From Gammaproteobacteria bacterium HGW-Gammaproteobacteria-13 (GTDB taxonomy: Bacteria; Pseudomonadota; Gammaproteobacteria; Pseudomonadales; Pseudomonadaceae): a DNA stretch of 64,000 nucleotides. The position numbers and the translations under genes are program-made. The stretch's first letter is position 1, and every line of letters starts with the position of its first letter. The notes under the pieces are model-generated. The model did not search any database. It saw only the letters and a program-made list of their open reading frames with translations, and had not been told where the DNA came from. Location: positions 209,119 through 273,118 of the forward strand of contig PGZH01000005.1 in the NCBI GenBank assembly GCA_002840155.1, written 5' to 3'. Shown here one piece after another: positions 51,917 to 62,394 of this stretch.

Positions 51917-53014
51917 CTAACGCTTGTGGCCGGTGTCCAGCTTGCGCTCCAGATGTTGGGAGTAGCGGGACATACCAAAACAGAAAATCCAGAAAATCAG
52001 CGCGGCGAACACATAGCCTTCAGTGGCCATGCCCAGCCAAGCCGGATCGGTGGTGGCTTGCTTGATGCTGTTGAGCAGGTCGAACAGGCCGATGATGATC
52101 ACCAGGCTGGTGTCCTTGAACAGCGCAATAAAGGTGTTGACGATGCCGGGAATAACCAGCTTCAGGGCTTGCGGCAGAATCACCAGCCCCATCATCCGCC
52201 AGTAGCCCAGGCCCATGGCCGCAGCGGCCTCGTACTGACCCTTGGGAATCGCCTGCAGACCACCACGCACCACTTCGGCGATATAGGCCGACTGGAACAG
52301 GATCACCCCGATCAGCGCACGCATCAGTTTGTCGAAGGACAGGCCCTCAGGCAGGAACAGCGGCAGCATCACCGAGGACATAAACAGCACGGTGATCAAC
52401 GGCACCCCGCGCCAGAACTCGATAAAGGTCACGCAGATCACGCGAATCGCCGGCATGTCCGAACGGCGCCCCAGCGCCAGCAGAATGCCCAGCGGCAAGG
52501 CGCCGGCAATACCGACAGCGGCGATCACCAGGGTCAGCATCAGGCCGCCCCACTGGCTGGTCGACACGGTCGACAGACCGAAGAAGCCACCGTGCAACAG
52601 CCAGTACGCCAGCACCGGGTAAACCACCAGGAAAGCCAGGCCATACATGGCCTTGCGCGGCATTTGCGGCACGAACAGCGGTGCAGCACCGATGATCGCC
52701 AGCCACAGGGTCAGGTCAACGCGCCAGCGCAGCTCACTCGGGTAGAAACCGTACATAAACTGGCCGAAACGCTGCTGCACAAACACCCAGCAGGCCCCGC
52801 CGCTGGTGCAGTCGGCACGGGTGGTGCCGGTCCAGTCCGCATCGATCAACGCCCACTGAATCAGCGGCGGCACAATCAGCCACACCAGGTACGCGGCGAA
52901 CAGCGTCAACAGGGTGTTGAACCAGCTGGAGAACAGGTTGGCGCGCAGCCAACCGACCACACCAACGCTGAGCGCGGGTGGCGGTAGATCAGGTTTGAAA
53001 GTATGAGTTTGCAT
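51917..53014 (-). CDS. aapM: AapM, amino-acid ABC transporter permease
   Basis: This 365-residue permease has an extended N-terminal region with extra membrane helices (about 1-160), typical of AapM/BztC. The transport domain follows, with the EAA loop YEAAAAMGLGYWRMMGLVILPQAL contacting AapP. Residues such as GVPLITVLFMSS are characteristic. It pairs with AapQ to form the membrane channel and lies nine bases after aapQ. Confidence 0.93.
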   Translation of the reverse strand: MQTHTFKPDLPPPALSVGVVGWLRANLFSSWFNTLLTLFAAYLVWLIVPPLIQWALIDADWTGTTRADCTSGGACWVFVQQRFGQFMYGFYPSELRWRVDLTLWLAIIGAAPLFVPQMPRKAMYGLAFLVVYPVLAYWLLHGGFFGLSTVSTSQWGGLMLTLVIAAVGIAGALPLGILLALGRRSDMPAIRVICVTFIEFWRGVPLITVLFMSSVMLPLFLPEGLSFDKLMRALIGVILFQSAYIAEVVRGGLQAIPKGQYEAAAAMGLGYWRMMGLVILPQALKLVIPGIVNTFIALFKDTSLVIIIGLFDLLNSIKQATTDPAWLGMATEGYVFAALIFWIFCFGMSRYSQHLERKLDTGHKR

Positions 53015-53023
53015 GGCTGCTCC

Positions 53024-54208
53024 TTACCGCTCGATCAGCGCAATGCGCTTGTTGTACCAGTTCATCAGCATGGAAATGCTGATACTGATCGCCAGGTACA
53101 CACTCATGGTGATGGCAATCACCTCGATCGCTTGCCCGGTCTGATTGAGTACCGTACCGGCGAACAGCGAGACCATGTCCGGATAACCGATACCGGCGGC
53201 CAGCGAGGAGTTCTTCGCCAGGTTGAGGTATTGGCTGGTCAACGGCGGAATGATCACCCGCAGCGCTTGCGGAATAATCACCAGACGCAGGGTCTTGCCC
53301 GCAGGCAGGCCCAGGGAGCGCGCCGCTTCGGTCTGCCCGTGGCTGACCGCCATGATCCCGGAACGTACGTTCTCGGCAATAAAGGCGGCGGTGTAGATGG
53401 TCAACGCCAGGGTCAGCGCCATCAACTCAGGGATCAGCACCCAGCCGCCACGGAAGTTAAACCCGGTCAGCTCCGGCACGCTCCATTGCAGCGGGTTTCC
53501 CCCCAGCAGCACGGCCAGGCCAGGCAGAACCAGCAACAGCGGCACAGCGCCGAGGGATACCGGGAAGTACTTGCCGGTGGCCTCGAAACGCGCCTTCGAC
53601 CAGCGCGACAGCAACACCACGCCAATGATCGCCACAATCACCGCACCGGCAAACAGACCAAAGCTGTCGGTCGGACTTGGGGCCGGCATATACAGGCCAC
53701 GGCTATTGAGGAAGAACGTCTCGCCCATGCCCATGCTCTGCCGCGGTCCTGGCAGGGAGAGCATGACGGCAAAATACCAGAAGAAGATTTGCAGCAGCGG
53801 CGGGATATTACGGAACGTCTCGATGTACACAGTGGCCAGCTTACTGACCAACCAGTTCGGCGACAGACGCGCCACACCCAGCAGAAAACCCAACAGCGTC
53901 GCCAGGACGATACCAATCACCGACACCAGCAAGGTGTTGAGCAGGCCCACCACGAAAACACGCCCATAGGAGTTGCTTTCGTTGTAGTCGATCAGGTGCT
54001 GGGCAATGCCGAAACCGGCGCTGTTATTGAGAAAGGAAAACCCGGAAGTGATTCCGCGCTTTTCCAGGTTGGTCTGGGTGTTGTCAAACAGAAACCAGCC
54101 GAGCGCCACAACGGCGATAACGGCAAGAATTTGAAATAGCCAGGCACGCACCTTGGGGTCGGTCCAAACCGATCCACCAGGGCGCGGGACATTTGCAGTG
54201 GTTTGCAT
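53024..54208 (-). CDS. aapQ: AapQ, amino-acid ABC transporter permease
   Basis: This 394-residue permease has a longer periplasmic insertion between helices, as in AapQ/BztB. It carries the ATPase-coupling EAA loop TEAARSLGLPAGKTLRLVII and FRNIPPLLQIFFWYF. It begins 101 bases after aapJ, separated from it by a strong hairpin, which fits the usual surplus of binding protein over permease. Confidence 0.93.
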   Translation of the reverse strand: MQTTANVPRPGGSVWTDPKVRAWLFQILAVIAVVALGWFLFDNTQTNLEKRGITSGFSFLNNSAGFGIAQHLIDYNESNSYGRVFVVGLLNTLLVSVIGIVLATLLGFLLGVARLSPNWLVSKLATVYIETFRNIPPLLQIFFWYFAVMLSLPGPRQSMGMGETFFLNSRGLYMPAPSPTDSFGLFAGAVIVAIIGVVLLSRWSKARFEATGKYFPVSLGAVPLLLVLPGLAVLLGGNPLQWSVPELTGFNFRGGWVLIPELMALTLALTIYTAAFIAENVRSGIMAVSHGQTEAARSLGLPAGKTLRLVIIPQALRVIIPPLTSQYLNLAKNSSLAAGIGYPDMVSLFAGTVLNQTGQAIEVIAITMSVYLAISISISMLMNWYNKRIALIER

Positions 54209-54225
54209 AGGAGCCCTCTTGGAAC

Positions 54226-54253
54226 CCTCATGCCCGCATTAGCGGGCATGAGG
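54226..54253 (-). promoter_or_regulatory. Intra-operon mRNA hairpin between aapJ and aapQ
   Basis: CCTCATGCCCGC and GCGGGCATGAGG form a perfect 12-base stem with a four-base loop. No T tract follows on the minus strand, so it is more likely a 3'-protecting stem for aapJ mRNA than a full terminator. Confidence 0.75.
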
Positions 54254-54309
54254 TTCACATCAATCAGAACAATGCCAGCCACTCAGGACGAGCGGCTGGC
54301 AGCGGACGG

Positions 54310-55338
54310 TCAGCGCACCGGCGGTGCGTACTGCAGACCACCCTTGTTCCACAGGGCGTTGAGGCCACGTTCGATCTTCAGCTCGCTGCCGGTACCGACG
54401 TTGCGCTCGAAGCTTTCACCGTAGTTGCCCACTTGCTTGACGATCTGTACGGCCCAGTCTTTCGGCAGTTTCAGATCTTTACCGAATTCACCTTCAGCGC
54501 CGAGCAGACGAGCTACGTCGGGGTTCTTGGTGGATTTGGCTTGCTCTTCGACGTTGGCCGAAGTCACACCCAGCTCTTCAGCGTTAACCATCGCGTAGAG
54601 CGACCAGCGCACGATGTCGAACCACTCTTCGTCACCCTGGCGTACGACCGGGCCCAGTGGCTCTTTCGAGATCACTTCCGGCAGTACCACGTAGGACTCC
54701 GGGTCGGCCAGTTTGATGCGCTGTGCGTACAGCTGCGACTGGTCGGAGGTCAGCACGTCGCAACGGCCAGCTTCAACCGATTTGGCGCTCTCGTCGGAGG
54801 TGTCATAGGTGATCGGGGTGTACTTCAGGCTGTTGGCGCGGAAGTAGTCGGAGAGGTTCAGCTCGGTGGTGGTACCTGCCTGGATGCAGACAGTTGCGCC
54901 GTCGAGTTCTTTAGCGCTGGAAACGCCGAGTTTCTTGTTAACCAGGAAGCCTTGACCGTCGTAGTAGTTGACGCCGGCAAAGTTCAGACCCAGGCCCGAA
55001 TCGCGCGAGCTGGTCCAGGTGGTGTTACGCGAGAGTATGTCAACTTCGCCAGACTGCAGCGCGGTGAAGCGCTCTTTGGCGGTCAGCGGGCTGTACTTGA
55101 CCTTGGTAGCGTCACCGAATACTGCAGCAGCAACTGCGCGGCATACGTCAACGTCGAGGCCCAGGTAGTTACCCTTCTCATCGGCGTAGGAGAAGCCAGG
55201 CAGACCATCGCTGATACCGCACTGTACGAAACCTTTCTTCTGGATCGCGTCCAGAGTAGCGCCTGCTTGAGCAAAACTGCTGACACCGAGAACAGCGGCG
55301 GTGGTCAGTACTGCCAATGTGGATTTCACCATCTTCAT
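54310..55338 (-). CDS. aapJ: AapJ, amino-acid ABC transporter binding protein
   Basis: This 342-residue periplasmic binding protein captures amino acids for AapQM. A signal peptide (about 1-25, cleavage AQA/GA) precedes a family-3 solute-binding fold: GFVQCGISDGLPGFSYADEKG, VDVCRAVAAAVFGD, and NTTWTSSRDSGLGLNFAG. GGAGG lies six bases before ATG 55338. It is the first gene of aapJQMP. P. aeruginosa carries the same block beside the carboxylesterase gene, as I recall. Confidence 0.94.
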   Translation of the reverse strand: MKMVKSTLAVLTTAAVLGVSSFAQAGATLDAIQKKGFVQCGISDGLPGFSYADEKGNYLGLDVDVCRAVAAAVFGDATKVKYSPLTAKERFTALQSGEVDILSRNTTWTSSRDSGLGLNFAGVNYYDGQGFLVNKKLGVSSAKELDGATVCIQAGTTTELNLSDYFRANSLKYTPITYDTSDESAKSVEAGRCDVLTSDQSQLYAQRIKLADPESYVVLPEVISKEPLGPVVRQGDEEWFDIVRWSLYAMVNAEELGVTSANVEEQAKSTKNPDVARLLGAEGEFGKDLKLPKDWAVQIVKQVGNYGESFERNVGTGSELKIERGLNALWNKGGLQYAPPVR

Positions 55339-56476
<1,138 letters not shown>

Positions 56477-56495
56477 CTGTCTGCGAGCGAAACAT

Positions 56496-58397
56496 ATGCC
56501 TGCCATCCCTGCGATCAAAACCCTGCGCGATATCCAGCTGATCGAGCAAACCCCACTGGCCGAGCGCGACCTGCCGGCCAGCACCTATGAGCTGATCCGC
56601 CGCAGCGCCGCGCGGCAAGCGGATGCACCGGCACTCTCGTTTATTCTCCAGGGCACGGCAGATGAGGCGGCCTACCGCCTCAGTTATGGGCAACTGCTGG
56701 GCAAGATCACCCAGACCGCCAACGCCTTCCACCGCCTGGGCCTGCGCCCGGGCAAGGCGGTATCGTTTCTGCTGCCCAACCTGCCGCACACCCATTTCAC
56801 CATCTGGGGCGGTGAAGCAGCCGGGATCGTCAACGCGATCAACCCGCTGCTCGATCCGGAACATATTGCCGAGCTGATCCAGGCCTCGGACTCCGAACTG
56901 CTGGTGACCCTGGCGCCTTTCCCCGGCACCGACCTGTGGGCCAAGGTCGAAGGCCTGCGCGCGCAACTGCCTGCGCTCAAAGCAATTATCTGCGTGGATA
57001 TGGCCAACCTGCTGCCAGAGCCACAGCGCAGCGCTATCAAGGCGCAGCGCGGCCCCTTGCCGGACGGCGTGCTGGATTTCGACGAGCTGATCGCCAGCTG
57101 CCCGGATGATCACCTGGAGAGCGGCCGCGTCATCGCACAGGACGACATCGCCAGCTACTTCCACACCGGCGGCACCACCGGCACACCGAAGCTGGCGCCA
57201 CACAGCCACAGTAACGAAGTGGCCATGGCCTACAGCATGAATCTGGTTACCGGCTTCGCGCCGGGCGATGTCACCCTCTGCGGCCTGCCGCTGTTTCACG
57301 TCAACGGCGTGATCGTCACCGGCCTCACCGCCTTTATCGGCGGCGCCGAAGTGCTGCTGGCCACCCCGCAGGGGTATCGCAACCCCAACCTGATCGGCAA
57401 TTTCTGGACGATCATCGAGCGCCACAAGGTCAGCTTCTTCAGCGGCGTGCCGACCATCTACGCCGGTCTGCTGCAGGTGCCGAGCGAAGGCCATGACCTC
57501 AGCTCGCTGAAATACGCGCTGTGCGGCGCCGCGCCAATGCCGGTGGAACTGATCCGCCAGTTCGAAAGCAAAACCGGGCTGACCCTGATCGAAGGTTACG
57601 GCCTCACCGAAGGCACCTGCGGCAGCTGCGCCAACCCGCCTGCCGGCGAGCGTCGCCCCGGCTCCATAGGCTTGCCGATGCCTTATTGCGAGGTGAGCAT
57701 CAAGGTGCTCGACGAACAGGGCAACTATCTAAGAGAGGCCAACCGCAATGAAATCGGAAACCTGTGCATCCGTGGCGCCACGGTGTTCAAGGGTTATCTG
57801 CAGAGCAGCAAGAACGCCGGCATCTGGGTCGACGGCGACTGGTTCAATACCGGCGATTTGGGCCGCGTAGATGCCGACGGCTATATCTGGCTGACCGGGC
57901 GCAGCAAGGACCTGATCATCCGTGGCGGCCACAATATCGACCCGCAGATGATTGAAGAGGCGCTGCACAAGCACCCCGCCGTGGCCATGGCCGCAGCGGT
58001 CGGTAAGCCCGACGAAAAGGCTGGCGAACTGCCTGTGGTGTATGTGCAGCTCAAGCCCGGCACTGAAGTTAGCGAAGCCGAACTGCTGGCCCATGCCGCC
58101 GAACACATCCCCGAGCGCGCAGCGATCCCCAAGGACGCCTGGATCATCGACGCCATTCCGCTGACCGCCGTGGGTAAAACCTTCAAACCGGCGCTGCGCT
58201 TCGATGCCATCGCGCGCGTCTACCAGGCTGCGCTGGCGGAGCTGGATTCACGCCTGCGCGTAGAAGTGCTCAGCGATGACAAGCGCGGCCAGGTCGCGCA
58301 TATCCATCTGCCGGCTGGTGAAACCACGCTGGCCGACGCCATCACTCAACGCCTGGCCGGCTTTGCCGTGGCCATAGAACTGCACCCCGCCGAGTAA
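56496..58397 (+). CDS. Acyl-CoA synthetase (AMP-forming)
   Basis: This 633-residue member of the ANL adenylating family activates a carboxylate as acyl-AMP and then acyl-CoA. Motifs include the P-loop YFHTGGTTGTPKL, PLFHVNG, the A5 segment IEGYGLTEGT and the hinge region WFNTGDLGRVDADGYIWLTGRSKDLIIRGG. The usual C-terminal lysine motif is present as TAVGKTFKPALR. The substrate cannot be read. Close coupling to the esterase suggests a shared role in acyl turnover. I chose ATG 56496; the longer frame upstream lies in the esterase gene. Confidence 0.88.
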   Translation: MPAIPAIKTLRDIQLIEQTPLAERDLPASTYELIRRSAARQADAPALSFILQGTADEAAYRLSYGQLLGKITQTANAFHRLGLRPGKAVSFLLPNLPHTHFTIWGGEAAGIVNAINPLLDPEHIAELIQASDSELLVTLAPFPGTDLWAKVEGLRAQLPALKAIICVDMANLLPEPQRSAIKAQRGPLPDGVLDFDELIASCPDDHLESGRVIAQDDIASYFHTGGTTGTPKLAPHSHSNEVAMAYSMNLVTGFAPGDVTLCGLPLFHVNGVIVTGLTAFIGGAEVLLATPQGYRNPNLIGNFWTIIERHKVSFFSGVPTIYAGLLQVPSEGHDLSSLKYALCGAAPMPVELIRQFESKTGLTLIEGYGLTEGTCGSCANPPAGERRPGSIGLPMPYCEVSIKVLDEQGNYLREANRNEIGNLCIRGATVFKGYLQSSKNAGIWVDGDWFNTGDLGRVDADGYIWLTGRSKDLIIRGGHNIDPQMIEEALHKHPAVAMAAAVGKPDEKAGELPVVYVQLKPGTEVSEAELLAHAAEHIPERAAIPKDAWIIDAIPLTAVGKTFKPALRFDAIARVYQAALAELDSRLRVEVLSDDKRGQVAHIHLPAGETTLADAITQRLAGFAVAIELHPAE

Positions 58398-58550
58398 GCA
58401 AGTGCTGGCGCAAGGATCGCGCCAGATTTGTGACCAACCATTCAACTTCAATACCACTGGTCGCCCGTGCGTCTGACAAGGATTGTCAGGCCACAGGCAG
58501 CGGAATATGTTCATGCATGGTGTTCGCCCTTAATGCAGGGAGCGTTAGCG

Positions 58551-58598
58551 ATGACCAACATTCCCAATCCACAACTGTCACACCTGCCGATCCAATGA
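58551..58598 (+). CDS. Short upstream ORF coupled to the cNMP-GGDEF gene
   Basis: A 15-codon frame (MTNIPNPQLSHLPIQ) has a strong ribosome site (AGGGAG, eight bases before the ATG). Its stop overlaps the next ATG (CAATGA). It may act as a leader whose translation drives the downstream cyclase. It could also be the true start of a longer protein interrupted by a single-base change. Confidence 0.5.
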   Translation: MTNIPNPQLSHLPIQ

Positions 58599-59533
58599 AA
58601 AACGCCAAATGGCAGGCTGACCTGCAGCAACTTCGCCACCTGCGACTGTTCAATAACGTCGCCGCCAGCAGCATTAGCCAGCTGCTCAAGGAATTCCGCG
58701 CCTGTGATCTGGAAGCCGGCGAAGTACTGTTGTCACCCTTCAACCGCAATCAGTACCTCTATCTGCTGCTTAAGGGCCAACTCAAGGTCTATCTCGGCTC
58801 GCTCGACAGCCAGGCCGTCAGCACCCTGAGCGTCGGCGACTGCGCCGGCGAAATCAGCTTTATCGACAATGAACACCCTTCTGCCTATGTAGTGGCGACC
58901 GAACCCTGCTGCGTGCTGCGCCTGCACCGCGAATCACTGTTCAACCTGTTCCGGCAATCACCGGAACTGATGCAGAACATGCTCGAATTGCTTTGCGACC
59001 GCGTGCGCAAAGGCAACCGGATCATCCTTGACAGCGAGCAGACAGCCAATATCGACGCCCTCACCGGCGCCTATAACCGCCGCTGGCTGGAACATATCTT
59101 CGAGCGCGAAAGCACCCGCAGCGCCTTCAATGGCAAACCGCTGTGCATGCTGATGCTCGATGTCGACCACTTCAAAGCCTACAACGACCAGCACGGCCAC
59201 CTTGCCGGCGACTATGCCCTGTGTCTGGTTGCGCATACCCTGCGCAACCAGCTGCGCCCCAAGGACAGCCTGACTCGCTACGGCGGCGAAGAGTTCGTCA
59301 TCCTGCTGCCGGAAATCGGCATCGATGAAGCCCGCAGCATCGGCGAGCGGCTGCGCCTGGCACTGCGCAATGTCAGCTCATTCCACTCACCGATTGGCGT
59401 GCTGCCAGGGGTGACCGTGTCCATTGGCCTGGCGCAGATGCAGCCCAAGGACAGCCTGCAAGGCGTGATCGCCCGCGCCGACAGCGCGCTGTATCAGGCC
59501 AAGCAGCAAGGCCGCGACTGCCTCTGCGGTTAG
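58595..59533 (+). CDS. Cyclic-nucleotide-binding-like domain fused to a diguanylate cyclase
   Basis: The 312-residue protein has a Crp-type cNMP-binding-like domain (about residues 10-130; LYLLLKGQLKVYLG, GDCAGEISFIDNEHPSAYVVA) and then a GGDEF domain. The GGDEF domain shows DALTGAYNRRWLE, LDVDHFKAYNDQHGH and GGEEF, with an RPKD inhibitory site at the right distance before it, so feedback by cyclic di-GMP is likely. I chose ATG 58595 because a short frame with a good ribosome site ends on it; longer in-frame starts (58517, 58430) remain possible. It follows the synthetase by about 200 bases. Confidence 0.85.
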   Translation: MKNAKWQADLQQLRHLRLFNNVAASSISQLLKEFRACDLEAGEVLLSPFNRNQYLYLLLKGQLKVYLGSLDSQAVSTLSVGDCAGEISFIDNEHPSAYVVATEPCCVLRLHRESLFNLFRQSPELMQNMLELLCDRVRKGNRIILDSEQTANIDALTGAYNRRWLEHIFERESTRSAFNGKPLCMLMLDVDHFKAYNDQHGHLAGDYALCLVAHTLRNQLRPKDSLTRYGGEEFVILLPEIGIDEARSIGERLRLALRNVSSFHSPIGVLPGVTVSIGLAQMQPKDSLQGVIARADSALYQAKQQGRDCLCG

Positions 59534-59620
59534 CTTGTAGCGCTGCCCCCATCCATCACATTTCCCTCCACTCTTGCTAGAGTGCTGCGCATAACAACAA
59601 CGCCCGGATGGCACCTTTAT

Positions 59621-60784
59621 ATGCGCAAAATTCTAATCACTGTGTCGATAATCCTGTTGATCGCTACGGGCAGTGTGCTTGCCCTGCCCTCCTTGCTTGA
59701 CCGCAAGATGAACAGCGTCGAATCCCCCGCGCCTTACCCCGCCAGTGAGTCAGCCAAGCAGCTGCATCAACGGCTGTTTATCGCCGACCTGCATGACGAC
59801 GTGCTGTTGTGGGAGCGCGACCTGCTCAAGCGCTATGACTTTGGCCACTCCGATCTGCCGCGCATGCTCGAAGGCCGCGTTGGCCTGCAGGTGTTCTCCA
59901 CCGTGACCAAGACGCCACGTGGCATCAACTATGAGCGCAATAGCGGCGAGACCGACAACATCACTCTGCTGGCCATGGCCCAGCGCTGGCCCAAGGAAAC
60001 CTGGGGCAGCCTGCTGCAACGCGCCCTCTATCAGGCGCACAAGCTCAATGAAGCCAGCGCCAACAGCGACGGCCGCCTGGTACTGATCAAAACCCGCAGC
60101 GACCTCGCCAACTTTGTCAGCGCCTGGCAGAAAGACCCGCAGCATGTAGCGGCAATTCTCGCCACCGAGGGCCTGCAACCGATCGAGGGCAAACTGGAGA
60201 ACGTCGATACGCTGTATGACGCAGGCTTTCGCATCACCGGCCTGACCCACTTCTTTGATAACGAAATCGGCGGCTCGGCCCACGGCCTAGAAAAAGGCGG
60301 CCTGACCCCGCTGGGCCGGCAAGTGATCAAGCGCCTGGAAGAAAAAGCCATGCTGATCGACCTGGCCCACGCCTCACGCCCGCTGATCGATGACGTACTG
60401 GCCATCAGCACGCGCCCGGTTCTGGTCTCCCACACAGGCGTGGAAGGCACCTGCAAAGGCCCGCGCAACCTCAGCGACCAACACCTGAAAGCCATCGCGG
60501 CTACCGGCGGAGTAATCGGCATCGGTTACTGGGATGCTGCCGTATGCGCCACCTCGGTCGAGGCCATCGTCAAGGCAATCCGCTATACCGCCGACTTGAT
60601 TGGCGTGCAGCACGTGGCGCTGGGTTCAGATTTCAACGGCACCATCCATGCACCGTTTGATGTAACAGGTTTGCCGCAACTGACCGAAGGCTTGCTCAAG
60701 GCCGGCTTCAGCCACGCGGACATTGCCGCCATCATGGGCGGCAACGTGCAGCGTCTGCTGCTTGCCAGCCTTCCCGGAAATTGA
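59621..60784 (+). CDS. Membrane-anchored dipeptidase (peptidase M19)
   Basis: This 387-residue zinc dipeptidase of the renal dipeptidase family has an N-terminal membrane anchor or uncleaved signal (about 1-22). ADLHDDV (H57, D59) begins the metal site. The bridging glutamate is in ILATEGLQPI; histidines follow in DLAHASRP and LVSHTGV, and an aspartate in ALGSDFNG. M19 enzymes split dipeptides, including some D-amino-acid peptides. It is probably periplasmic. I chose ATG 59621; it is monocistronic. Confidence 0.9.
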   Translation: MRKILITVSIILLIATGSVLALPSLLDRKMNSVESPAPYPASESAKQLHQRLFIADLHDDVLLWERDLLKRYDFGHSDLPRMLEGRVGLQVFSTVTKTPRGINYERNSGETDNITLLAMAQRWPKETWGSLLQRALYQAHKLNEASANSDGRLVLIKTRSDLANFVSAWQKDPQHVAAILATEGLQPIEGKLENVDTLYDAGFRITGLTHFFDNEIGGSAHGLEKGGLTPLGRQVIKRLEEKAMLIDLAHASRPLIDDVLAISTRPVLVSHTGVEGTCKGPRNLSDQHLKAIAATGGVIGIGYWDAAVCATSVEAIVKAIRYTADLIGVQHVALGSDFNGTIHAPFDVTGLPQLTEGLLKAGFSHADIAAIMGGNVQRLLLASLPGN

Positions 60785-60882
60785 GTAAAAATCAGCCAAC
60801 CACCGCCATCCGGCGCGGCACTTCGCCGCGCCGGCTTCTTGCTTTACACTGGCGACCGTTCACTCCTTAACCAATTGATGAG

Positions 60883-62331
60883 ATGACCGTGCTCAAAGCA
60901 CTCAAGAAAATATTCGGCAAAGCCGAGGGCGAGCAGCCCAGCCCAGCAACTCCGTCACCTGTAACGCCCAGCGCACCGCGCGTCCAGCCTGACGCCAACG
61001 CTGACAAATCCAGCCGCAGCGCCTCACCGCGCCCAACTGAAGCCGCTGAAAAACCGTTACAGAGCAAGGAAAAACCGGCGAAACCGCGCCGCGAACGCCC
61101 TGCCAAACCAGTCGACACCTGGAAACTGGAAGACTTCGCCGTAGCTCCGGCCGAGGGCAAAACCCGTTTTCATGACTTCAAGCTCTCCCCCGAGCTGATG
61201 CATGCCATCCATGATCTGGGTTTCCCATATTGCACGCCGATCCAGGCACAAGTGCTGGGTTACACCCTCAGCGGCCGTGACGCCATCGGCCGCGCGCAGA
61301 CCGGTACGGGCAAAACCGCCGCCTTTCTGATCTCGATCATCACCCAGCTGCTGCAAACCCCGCCGCCGAAAGAGCGCTATATGGGCGAGCCGCGCGCGCT
61401 GATCATCGCGCCGACCCGCGAGCTGGTGGTGCAGATCGCCAAGGACGCCGCTGACCTGACCAAGTACACCGGCCTCAACGTGATGAGCTTTGTCGGCGGG
61501 ATGGACTTCGACAAACAGCTCAAGCTGCTTGAATCGCGCTTCTGCGACATTCTGGTGGCCACTCCGGGCCGCTTGCTCGACTTCAACCAGCGCGGCGAAG
61601 TGCACCTGGACATGGTCGAAGTGATGGTGCTCGACGAAGCCGACCGCATGCTCGACATGGGCTTTATCCCCCAGGTGCGCCAGATCATCCGCCAGACTCC
61701 GATGAAGGGCGAACGCCAGACTCTGCTGTTCTCCGCGACCTTCACCGAAGACGTGATGAACCTGGCCAAGCAATGGACTACCGAGCCTGCCATCGTCGAG
61801 ATCGAGCCGGAAAACGTCGCCAGCGATACCGTCGAGCAGCACGTCTATGCCGTAGCCGGCAGCGACAAATACAAGCTGCTGTACAACCTGATCACCCAGA
61901 ACGACTGGATTCGCGTGATGGTCTTCGCCAACCGCAAAGATGAAGTGCGGCGTATCGAAGAACGCCTGACCCGCGACGGCATCAGTGCCGTACAGATGTC
62001 CGGCGACGTGCCTCAGCACAAACGCATCCGCGCCCTGGAAGGCTTCCGCGAAGGCAAGATCCGCGTGATGGTTGCCACCGACGTAGCTGGCCGCGGCATT
62101 CACGTCGACGCGATCAGCCACGTGATCAACTTCACCCTGCCGGAAACCCCGGACGACTACGTGCACCGCATCGGTCGTACCGGCCGCGCCGGCAGCAGCG
62201 GCACCTCGATCAGCTTTGCCGGGGAAGACGACGCCTACGCCCTGCCTGCCATCGAAGCCCTGCTGGGCCGCAAGATCGCCTGCGAAATGCCGCCGGATGA
62301 GCTGCTCAAGCCGGTCCCGCGCAAGCACTGA
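60883..62331 (+). CDS. rhlB: ATP-dependent RNA helicase RhlB
   Basis: This 482-residue DEAD-box helicase matches the degradosome helicase RhlB in P. aeruginosa. A low-complexity N-terminus (about 1-80, rich in P, A, K, S) precedes the core: Q-motif ([10 protein letters not shown]), Walker [31 protein letters not shown] and [10 protein letters not shown]. The family unwinds structured RNA for decay with RNase E. The N-terminal tail may contact partners. A strong terminator separates it from convergent dinB. Confidence 0.93.
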   Translation: MTVLKALKKIFGKAEGEQPSPATPSPVTPSAPRVQPDANADKSSRSASPRPTEAAEKPLQSKEKPAKPRRERPAKPVDTWKLEDFAVAPAEGKTRFHDFKLSPELMHAIHDLGFPYCTPIQAQVLGYTLSGRDAIGRAQTGTGKTAAFLISIITQLLQTPPPKERYMGEPRALIIAPTRELVVQIAKDAADLTKYTGLNVMSFVGGMDFDKQLKLLESRFCDILVATPGRLLDFNQRGEVHLDMVEVMVLDEADRMLDMGFIPQVRQIIRQTPMKGERQTLLFSATFTEDVMNLAKQWTTEPAIVEIEPENVASDTVEQHVYAVAGSDKYKLLYNLITQNDWIRVMVFANRKDEVRRIEERLTRDGISAVQMSGDVPQHKRIRALEGFREGKIRVMVATDVAGRGIHVDAISHVINFTLPETPDDYVHRIGRTGRAGSSGTSISFAGEDDAYALPAIEALLGRKIACEMPPDELLKPVPRKH

Positions 62332-62346
62332 TCCCTGCGTAACTAA

Positions 62347-62376
62347 AAAAGGCGAAGCCCTGCGGCTTCGCCTTTT
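62347..62376. terminator. Bidirectional terminator between rhlB and dinB
   Basis: AAAAGGCGAAGCC and GGCTTCGCCTTTT pair around CTGC, between converging genes. Confidence 0.92.
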
Positions 62377-62394
62377 CTATTTTCAGCACCGCTG

